Positions 55,640-64,000 of a DNA stretch of 64,000 nucleotides are shown here, piece after piece. Each line of letters opens with the position of its first letter. The stretch's first letter is position 1. The stretch comes from Eriocheir sinensis (lineage: Eukaryota; Arthropoda; Malacostraca; Decapoda; Varunidae), in assembly GCF_024679095.1 (NCBI RefSeq), contig NW_026111772.1, forward strand, positions 243,501 to 307,500. The letters are read 5' to 3'. Made by a program: the position numbers and the translations under genes. The notes below the pieces were generated by a model. It searched no databases. It had not been told where the DNA came from and saw nothing but the letters and a program-made list of their open reading frames with translations.

Positions 55640-56530
55640 CTCTCGAACACCTGGTCACGATGGATGTGAAAATGAATCGATCGCGACTAGTCGCCTCGGA
55701 ATGGTTGGTGCTGACGCATAGGAATCCATTACTGTATCGTACATGATACGTTTCGATCCTGTGACGCTTTGATGGGTGCAGTAAGTCATGCTCACGTTAG
55801 TTTCAGTTGAGACCCCACAAGACCGGCGCAAGGTCATTATTATCCTCCACACTGAAGGCCTCAGTTATCTCCAAACAGCACGGCGGATTGATATGTCCAT
55901 CTCTACCGTATCACTACGGCCCAACAGAGAAGTGGAAACAGGCTCCACTAATGACACGCCTCGAAGCTTCGAAGTAGACTTAACAGTATACTCGGCATAA
56001 GCGGTGCTTACACTCATTACCAAATAAATACCTCCCATCCTCATACGTATATCCAAGCTGTCGCAGCATGTGGTTTAAGTATTGAGTTTGGCAGATATTC
56101 TAATTTTACATACTTTTACTGGCAAATATACTCAAACTACCACCTGGAATTATCATTCCCTCATTTGGCGAGGAATTATTACCGCGACACATAACCAAAT
56201 ATTAAAATTTGGTTACATAACCGATACATTTACCTTACACCACAGCATATTAGCAATACATTATCGAGATCAAGCGACAAGACTTATCAGTGCGCATGTA
56301 ATAAGGAGCCCTTGGCATCTTCACACAGAGCATGTGTACACAGGGCCAACACCCGTTTTATACAGGAAGAGGTGTCTCAAAATTCTTCGTCCATGTATCT
56401 CAGAATGCATGGTGCTTAAAGGGTTCGAGAATTTATGTGGAGAGTGTATATACCTGAAACCGCTATTACCACAACGCTTTCCCTCGGGCGCTCCGTATCT
56501 CCTATCCAATGAAACAACTGCGTGAAAAAA
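55640..56530 (+). mobile_element. Decayed Tc1/mariner-like transposon fragment
   Basis: The plus frame 55788-56000 has TPQDRRKVIIILHTEGLSY, QTARRIDMSISTVS and EVETGSTNDTPRS, matching the helix-turn-helix start of Tc1-type transposases (GLS..IAR.L..S.STVS..R.RETGS..D.PRS). Downstream, 56082-56525 has scattered weak similarity to the catalytic half in several frames. No clear terminal inverted repeats were found. Confidence 0.5.
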
Positions 56531-56624
56531 ACACCGCATTATGTCCGTGAATGAAATGCCATTGTCTCCGAAATAGATCGACAAACACTATCCCAGAACA
56601 CAACACAATACATACTCCCACCTC

Positions 56625-56629
<5 letters not shown>

Positions 56630-56673
<44 letters not shown>

Positions 56674-56880
56674 CACAACAAACAAAACCAAACACAAAAC
56701 CACAACAAAATACAGCAAAACAAAACAACAAAACAAAACGTACAAGAAAACATAAAACAAAACAAAACACAAAACACACAACTCACCCCTTCACACACAC
56801 ACACACACATACCCTCCACATACCTCCCTCCTCCTCCCCTGCCTTCCCTTTCCCTCCCCACCTCACCTCTCCTCTCCTTC
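56630..56880. repeat. (AC)n, AAAC-rich and pyrimidine tract before the acceptor
   Basis: (AC)n at 56628-56672, AAAACAAA-type repeats to 56770, then a C/T-rich tract leading to the acceptor of the hinge exon. Confidence 0.85.
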
Positions 56881-56894
56881 CCTCTCCCGCACAG

Positions 56895-57093
56895 GGGGGT
56901 AGATGAGTTCCGTTTCTGCTGTCTGGCACGGCGGGTTCCACAGTGCTACCCGCTGCCGGACCAGTTCAGCTCCTGCGAGGACCTCATGACCAACGGCGTG
57001 CTGCGGGTGTGTGTGTGGATCCTCGCCTCCCTCGCCCTCTCCGGGAACTTCTTGGTCATCGTGTGGCGACTCCTGTACGAGACTGATAACAAG
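56895..57093 (+). CDS. LGR-type receptor, hinge and TM1 exon
   Basis: 199-nt exon, acceptor CCCGCACAG, donor GTGGGT, entering in phase 2 and leaving in phase 0. It encodes 66 residues: the C-terminal cap and hinge of the ectodomain (GVDEFRFCCLARRVPQCYP, then a SSCEDLM block) and the first transmembrane helix (about residues 35-60, VLRVCVWILASLALSGNFLV) with the conserved GN of class A helix 1. The FxFCxxA..V..C.P..D..SS.EDL pattern is that of relaxin-receptor-like (type C) LGRs. These receptors bind insulin/relaxin-family peptides or are orphans in arthropods and act at the plasma membrane through G proteins. Which arthropod LGR this is (LGR3, LGR4 or other) cannot be settled from this part. 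Confidence 0.9.
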
Positions 57094-57129
57094 GTGGGTG
57101 ATGGGACGGGCCAGAGGAAGGGACGGGAA

Positions 57130-57146
57130 AAGAGAGAGAGAGAGAG
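57130..57146. repeat. Short (GA)n
   Basis: GA tract 37 nt after the hinge exon donor, directly against the 3' end of LINE B3. Confidence 0.9.
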
Positions 57147-58399
57147 ATTTACATGGATTTACATAGAAAATCAGACCACACAGACCCCATGGTCCAGATT
57201 AGGTGGTCTGTCCTTAAACCTATGTGATTCTACATTAATCAGATGGCTCCAAAACGTTGTATTTCAAATCTAGTTGATATTAAGTTGAAGGAAGTGACGG
57301 TCGAGTGTGTTTTTGAAGGATTCAATCGTGTTACACTGGACCACTGACGGTGGGAGCTTATTCCATTCTCCCAGTACAACGTTGGTGAAGAAAAATTTGG
57401 CGCAGTCTGAATTTACTTGTCTACATTTGAGTTTTACACCATTGTTCCTCGTTCGCAAAGTGTCATCGATCATAAACAATGTTGATCTATCTACATTCGT
57501 GAAACCATTAAGTATTTTAAAACATTCGATCAGTTTTCCTCGGAGGCGACGTTTCTCAAGAGAGAACATGTTAAGGGTGGAAAGCCTTTCTTCGCAAGAT
57601 TTGTTGCGCAAGGAAGGGATCATTTTTGTTGCCCGACGCTGAACACCTTCTAATTTAGCAATGTCCTTTGCATGGTGGAGAGACCAAAACTGTACCGCAC
57701 ATTCTAAGTGGGGTCTGACTAAACTATTGTAGAGCGGAAGTATTACATCTTTATTCTTGAATAAAAAGTTTCTTTTAATGAAGCCCAACATTCTGTTCGC
57801 TTTATTTGCTGCATCGATGCATTGCTGTGAGAATTTGAGGTTTGACACGATTTTGACCCCCAAGTCCTTAAAGCATTGAACGCTTTTGAGTTTAACACCG
57901 CGCATTTCGTAATCGAACTTCATATTCCTTTTTCCAACTTGAAGGACCTGGCACTTGTCTACGTTAAAGGGCATCTCCCATCTATCCGACCAAGCTAAAA
58001 ATTTGTGCAAATCCTCTTGGAGGCTTTGCCTGTCTTCGTCAGTGTGAACCGAGTTACCAATCTTTGTGTCGTCTGCAAATTTACTAATGCGATTATTGAG
58101 TTCAACAACCACATCGTTGATGTAAATAACGAAGAACACTGGGCCAAGAACCGAGCCCTGAGGGACGCCACTAGTGACCGGTGCCCACTCTGAGTTAAAT
58201 CCGTCAATCACCACTCTTTCTTGTCTGTTGCTCAACCAACTTTTTGCGATCCATTGGTTTACTTGACCATCAATACCTATTTGCTTTAATTTTTAAAGTA
58301 ATTTATGATGTGGGACTTTATCAAACGCTTTCTGGAAATCAAGATAGACTACGTCCAGTGATTCGGTTACATCATAAACTGTGAAAAGGTCGTTATAAA

Positions 58400-58400
<1 letters not shown>
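57147..58400 (-). mobile_element. LINE family B, copy B3 (5'-truncated), between GA tracts
   Basis: Minus-strand copy with the two-unit GATTTACATGGATTTACATAG terminus (reverse complement of the family 3' end) against (GA)n at left, and truncated at 58400 against (GA)n at right. In element sense both flanks are (TC)n, as for B1 and B2. It keeps the reverse transcriptase from FYNDLF.VYDVTESLDVVYL to the stop. Confidence 0.9.
57270..58235 (-). CDS. LINE B3 reverse transcriptase, catalytic and C-terminal part
   Basis: 321-codon open frame: TSGVPQGSVLGPVFFVIYIN, catalytic [51 protein letters not shown], and the terminal FKNTLDRHFLQLNIN. It is intact over its whole length; the N-terminal palm blocks (58236-58400) are separated by a stop near 58290. 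Confidence 0.88.
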   Translation of the reverse strand: MSNRQERVVIDGFNSEWAPVTSGVPQGSVLGPVFFVIYINDVVVELNNRISKFADDTKIGNSVHTDEDRQSLQEDLHKFLAWSDRWEMPFNVDKCQVLQVGKRNMKFDYEMRGVKLKSVQCFKDLGVKIVSNLKFSQQCIDAANKANRMLGFIKRNFLFKNKDVILPLYNSLVRPHLECAVQFWSLHHAKDIAKLEGVQRRATKMIPSLRNKSCEERLSTLNMFSLEKRRLRGKLIECFKILNGFTNVDRSTLFMIDDTLRTRNNGVKLKCRQVNSDCAKFFFTNVVLGEWNKLPPSVVQCNTIESFKNTLDRHFLQLNIN

Positions 58401-58434
<34 letters not shown>

Positions 58435-60023
58435 GTGAATGGAGAAAGGATTTACAGAAGGAGGAAGTAAAGAGGAAATGATGGTGAAAATGAAGGGAAA
58501 GGGAACGGAAAGGAATTGGTAAGGAAGAGAAAGTAAAGGTAAAGGAGGGAGGGAGGGAAGGATGAGGCTGCGAATGGGGAAAGGGATGTGCTGAGGAAGG
58601 AAATAAGGAGGAAAGGTGATAAAGGAAGGGAAAAAAAGAAGGAGAAAGGAGGAGGAAAGAAAAAGAAAGGGAAGAGAGCGAATGGAGGGGAAAGGGAGAG
58701 AGGAATTGTGATAAGGGAAGGGAGAGAAGAAAAAAAAAGGTAGGGGAGGGACCGACAGAGAGAAAGAGAATAAAGGAAGATATATGTTGATAACGAAGGA
58801 AAGGAAGAAGAGAAAGATAAAGAAAAAAAAGGGAGAGGGAGAAAATCAGCAAAGGAAGAGAGGGAGAGAGCAAGATAGTAAAGAGAGGAGGAAGTAAAGA
58901 GAGAACAAGGGAATGATAGAGATAAAGAACGAAGGAAAGGAAAGAGAGAAGGAGAAAGAAGAACACAGAAGAGGGAGAAAAACGGCAAGGGAAGATAAGG
59001 AAAGAAATATAGAGGATGGAAGTTAAAGAGAGGACAAGGAAAAGATAAAGAATAAGAGTGAAGGAGAAAAAATAAGAGAAAGAAAAAGAAGAAAAGAGGA
59101 GAGAGATAAATGGCAATGGAAGATAAGAAAATGGAGGAAGTATAGAGAAGATAAGGGGAAGAAATTAAAAACGAAAGAAAAAAAGAAGAGAGAAGAAAAC
59201 AGAAGAGGGAAAAAAGAATCTGATGGAGAGAATGGAAAGATAGAGGTAAAGAACGAAGGAAAGGAAGAAGAGAAGGAGAAAGAAGAAAGCAGGAGAGGAA
59301 GAAAAATGAGTCTGATAAAAGAGAAGAGAAAAAGAGAAGTAAGAGGTTAAAAACGAAGGAAAGTAAGAAGAGAAAGAGAAAAAGGAAAGCAGGAGAGAGT
59401 GAAAAGGAGGCTGATGAAAGAGAAAGGGAGAAGGAAATGTAAAAGAGAATAGGAATGCATGCGGGAGAGGAAGACGGAAGGGAGATGAAGAATGGAGGGG
59501 ATGGAGAGGAGAGAAACAACTGGGTTGAGGGAAGAGGGGGAGAAAACTCAGGTAATGGGAGGAGAGAAAAGGGAATGGGAAAGGGATGAAAAAAGGAAAA
59601 AGAGAAAGGAAATTTTGAGAGAAGACAGAGAAACTAGGGAGAAGAGACTGATGCTACGGAGAGGAGAGAGGAAGGGGAATGGAAGAGTTTTAACTGAGGA
59701 GGAAGAGGAGGAGAGGAGGACGGAAAGAATGTGATGGGGAGGTGAAAAAAAATAGATGGGAAGAGAGGGCGGTCAGGAAGGGGAGTGACGGGGAGAAGGG
59801 AAGGCTGTGACAGGAGAGGAAGGGGAGGAGAGATGAAGGAGGATGGAATGTGATTTGAGAAAAGGAAGGAGAGTGGAAGTAAGGGGAGAGAGAGAACGGT
59901 GGGTTGCTGAAGGAGAAAAATGGTATTAGTTTTGGTAAATAGAAGGAAAGGGAAAGAGAGAAGAGAAGAAAAGAGGAAGACAAAGGGAAAAAGGAGGAAG
60001 AGAAGCGGAGGGAAAGGAGTCAA
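58401..60023. repeat. (GA)n and long purine-rich tract
   Basis: (GA)n at 58401-58434 followed by about 1.6 kb of G/A-rich DNA with GAAAGGAAGA-type units. The long minus-strand Ser/Phe/Leu frames are artefacts of composition. Confidence 0.9.
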
Positions 60024-60572
60024 TCAATCAGTCAATGGGGGCATACGCCGAGGGGCGCGTCGCCTCATCCACCCTGCGACGCCAAGTCCGGGGGACCCTC
60101 CGGGCGACTTTCCATGCAGGCCCCTTCTCATCCTGAGTACCTCTTGGAAGCATCTGTCGACTTGCTCAAGCCACGAATTCAGTGGGCGTCCCCTTGGCCT
60201 CCTCCACCCAGGATTGTCTCTTACAGAGACAACCCTGTGAGAAGGGTCGGCTTCTGGGTAACGTGCCACCTGCCCGTATAGCTGGAGTTGGCGTTGACGG
60301 ACTATGCAGTTAATATATGTCGAGTCAGTCTCACGGAGTAGTCGCTGGTTTGACACAAAGTCATTCCAGCGATATCCCATGATTCTGCGTAGACACTTAT
60401 TACCAAAAGCATCAATCCGTCTCTTTAAGTCCCCATTAAGTGTCCATGTCTCACGGCCGTAGAGTAAGACAGGGAGTACAAGAGACTTGAAAATCCGGAT
60501 CTTTGTCGTTCTGCACAGGTATCGACAACGCCATGTACTCGTGCTGAGCGCGTCCATAACACCGTGGGCCAA
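60024..60572 (-). pseudogene. LINE H C-terminal domain
   Basis: Contains TTKIRIFKSLVLPVLLYGRE, FGNKCLRRIMGYRWNDFVSN, and RQRQLQLYGQVARYPEADPS followed by PRGRPLNSWLEQVDR. These blocks are usual at the end of RTE ORFs. Confidence 0.8.
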
Positions 60573-60697
60573 ACCAATCCGCCGTAAGACTTCCTGGCGA
60601 AACTCACTCTTGTAGTGAATTACGCTATCAAGGTACGTAAAATTTTCCGAGATCTCATCGTCCTCACCCTACACATGAACAGACCATACTGTTTCAT

Positions 60698-61283
60698 CTA
60701 CCAATCCTCCAAACATCTGAACCTTGGTCTTGACCCAGGAAACCTGAAGCCCAAGAACTTCTCGTGCAGTGCCTCGAGAGCCATCATCAAATTCTCCTGC
60801 GACTCCGCAAGGATTACTGCATCATCGGCAAAAAACAAGGTCAGTGACCTTGGTATTACCAACGGATACTCCACAATGACTCTGGTACACAACTCTGCCC
60901 AGTACCCAGCCCATACAAGTGTTGAAAAGCGATGGGGCCTTGCCTCACTCCCGCATTCACGGGAAAGAAGCTGGACAAGCCCCCTACACTTCGCAGCACT
61001 CTCAGTCCCAGAATACAGGCCACTCAGCAAACCAATAGTCCTCGCAGGAATCCCACGGAGTAGCAGGAAAATCCCAGAGTGCCTCACAATGCACTGAGTC
61101 AAACGCCTTCATGAGATCGACTTGTCGAAACTCACGTCGGCGCTCCACCAATACGCGAAGCGCTAGGATACGGTCACTTTTTGACTTACCAGGCGTGAAC
61201 CCAGACTGTTCAGATCTCTGCAGCTTCAACACCTCGCTGCGAATTCGCATCAGCAATAGGTAGGGAAGCACCTTGCCTGGCAC
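60698..61283 (-). pseudogene. LINE H reverse transcriptase
   Basis: 61002-61283 gives SEQSGFTPGKSKSDRILALR and VDLMKAFDSVH. 60698-61102 gives LYSGTESAAKC..LFFADDAVILAES. The frames overlap, with a break near 61050. Confidence 0.78.
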
Positions 61284-61325
61284 ATTGAGCAGTGTAATAC
61301 CACGGTAGTTGTTGTAGTCCTAACG

Positions 61326-63094
<1,769 letters not shown>

Positions 63095-63180
63095 GTTTGT
63101 CTTCTATGTATAATTTATTTCTTTTTCTTTTTTCCTTTTCCTTTTCATTCCTTCCGTGTTGACAGCTGCTTGAGATTTAA

Positions 63181-63181
<1 letters not shown>

Positions 63182-63263
<82 letters not shown>

Positions 63264-63416
63264 TCGTGCTTGTGCGCGCGCGCGCATAAGCACACAAAAA
63301 AAGCCTAATCAATTTCGTTATTACTATTTTGTAGATTTAGCAATTCGTGAAAAGCATGAATATTTAATGGGAAATTATTTGTGTGTACGTCTGTGTGTGT
63401 GCATGCGTGTGTGTGT

Positions 63417-63492
<76 letters not shown>
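63182..63492. repeat. (AC)n and (TG)n arrays in inverted orientation
   Basis: (AC)n at 63182-63259 and (TG)n at about 63407-63492, separated by about 120 bp. They are complementary and can pair. Confidence 0.9.
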
Positions 63493-63620
63493 TTACAGTA
63501 ACGAAAGCAATTCTAGGGCAAAAAAGCAAAAAAAAAAAAAAAAAGTCCTCTAATTGCTGCTCCTGGAAAAAAACTAAGCGTGGCGGCGGGTGAGTGAAGC
63601 GAAGCGCCACCGGGTGTCTG
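63493..63620 (-). mobile_element. LINE family C, 3' tail stub C6
   Basis: TTTACAGTAACGAAAGCAAT then CTAGGGCAAAAAAGC and TAATTGCTGCTCCTG blocks match the 3' UTR of C3 and C5 (for example CACTGCTCCTGAA at 22660). About 100 bp, directly after (TG)n. Confidence 0.6.
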
Positions 63621-63649
63621 TTCTCCATTTGTTAGCTAGTTACTCGTCC

Positions 63650-63919
63650 ATGCTTCTCTTGTTTCTTCCGCCTCTCCCTCCCTTTCTGTTCCCTGCTCTT
63701 CCATGTTTCCCGTGTTTCCTCCTGTACCTCCAGTTTAGGCTTTCTGTAACCTTTTCTTCCATGCTTCCCGTGTTTCCCTTTTCTATTTTTCCTGTGTATC
63801 TTGCACCTCCCCGTCTCTTTCTGTACCCTGTTCTTCCATGCTCCCGTGTTTCTTCCTCCACCTATAATAGTCCATGCTCTCTGCAACCTGCTCTTTCATG
63901 CTTCCCGTGTTTCCCTCAG
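63650..63919. repeat. Degenerate minisatellite running into a splice acceptor
   Basis: CTTCCATGTTTCCCGTGTTT and close variants recur at about 63699, 63755, 63833 and 63893. The last unit ends in TTTCCCTCAG, the acceptor of the final exon, so the repeat supplies the pyrimidine tract. Confidence 0.75.
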
Positions 63920-64000
63920 GTCCACTCGTTCCTCATCACCAACCTGGCCCTGGGTGACCTCTGCATGGGCCTCTACCTCCTCATCATCGCCGCCGTGGAC
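63920..64000 (+). CDS. LGR-type receptor, TM2 exon (partial, cut by window end)
   Basis: Acceptor CCCTCAG, phase 0 entry. It encodes VHSFLITNLALGDLCMGLYL and then LIIAAVD to the window edge: intracellular loop 1 and transmembrane helix 2 with the conserved acidic residue of class A helix 2 (LALGD for the usual LAxAD). The KVHSFLITNLA..D sequence continues directly from the hinge exon's DNK. The rest of the 7TM domain lies beyond the window. Confidence 0.9.

Larger units (their letters stand above)
60024..61325 (-). mobile_element. LINE H fragment, RTE-like
   Basis: Minus-strand remnant of a reverse transcriptase in three frames, 5'-truncated and flanked by purine-rich DNA. The C-terminal block with LLYGRETWTLNGDLKRRIDA and the FADDAVILAES catalytic block are characteristic of RTE-type elements. 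Several frameshifts. Confidence 0.75.

Noticed and set aside
58367..59519. Long Ser/Phe/Leu-rich minus-strand frames, and similar ones at 5133-5649, 6269-7278 and 17218-17829
   Set aside because: Composition artefacts of pyrimidine- or purine-rich tracts; no domain, signal or conserved motif.

Overview
The window is intronic DNA of an animal, most likely a decapod crustacean. Three things point there: vertebrate-style 72-nt leucine-rich-repeat exons separated by kilobase introns, a very high load of dinucleotide and trinucleotide microsatellites, and many degraded non-LTR retrotransposons. The crustacean assignment is inference; no ribosomal or mitochondrial marker is present. There is no sign of prokaryotic gene organisation.

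One host gene runs through the + strand. It is a leucine-rich-repeat G-protein-coupled receptor of the relaxin-receptor-like (type C LGR) kind. Five exons are visible: three LRR exons (12673-12744, 17197-17268, 27492-27559), a hinge plus first transmembrane exon (56895-57093), and the start of the exon carrying transmembrane helix 2 (63920-64000, cut by the window end). Splice phases agree throughout (phase 2 between LRR exons, phase 0 after the hinge exon). The third LRR exon is 68 nt instead of 72. That 4-nt loss would put a stop at the start of the hinge exon, so this allele or assembly is broken there or carries a sequence error. Earlier exons (ectodomain N-terminus) and the rest of the 7TM domain are outside the window or not visible.

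Almost everything else is transposable elements and simple repeats. For convenience I use local family letters. A, B and D are CR1-group LINEs, and copy A1 at 1-2700 carries an ORF1 with an SGNH-esterase domain. C is an I/Jockey-group LINE with several copies, two of them near full length. E and F are LINEs sitting inside CT/GA microsatellites. G is a short LINE 3' tail inside AC repeats. H is an RTE-like fragment. There is one Ty3/gypsy-type endogenous retrovirus with gag, pol and an env-like frame (30693-40365, minus strand). Two MITEs were found: a hAT type with an 8-bp target duplication and a TA-flanked type with long inverted repeats. There is also a decayed Tc1-like fragment and a probable tRNA-derived SINE.

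Layout: 1-12 kb, LINE A1, a 138-bp tandem repeat, pyrimidine tracts, LINEs A2, A3 and B1. 12.7-27.6 kb, three LRR exons with introns filled by family C copies and a four-level nest of insertions. 27.6-56.9 kb, one intron of about 29 kb holding LINE B2, the retrovirus, E and F elements inside a CT array, LINE D1, and a 22-bp minisatellite. 57-64 kb, the hinge intron with LINE B3, RTE fragment H, E2 and a minisatellite that runs into the last splice acceptor.

The most notable pattern is that several unrelated LINE families lie exactly between two tracts of the same microsatellite, always in one orientation relative to it. This suggests target preference for simple repeats.
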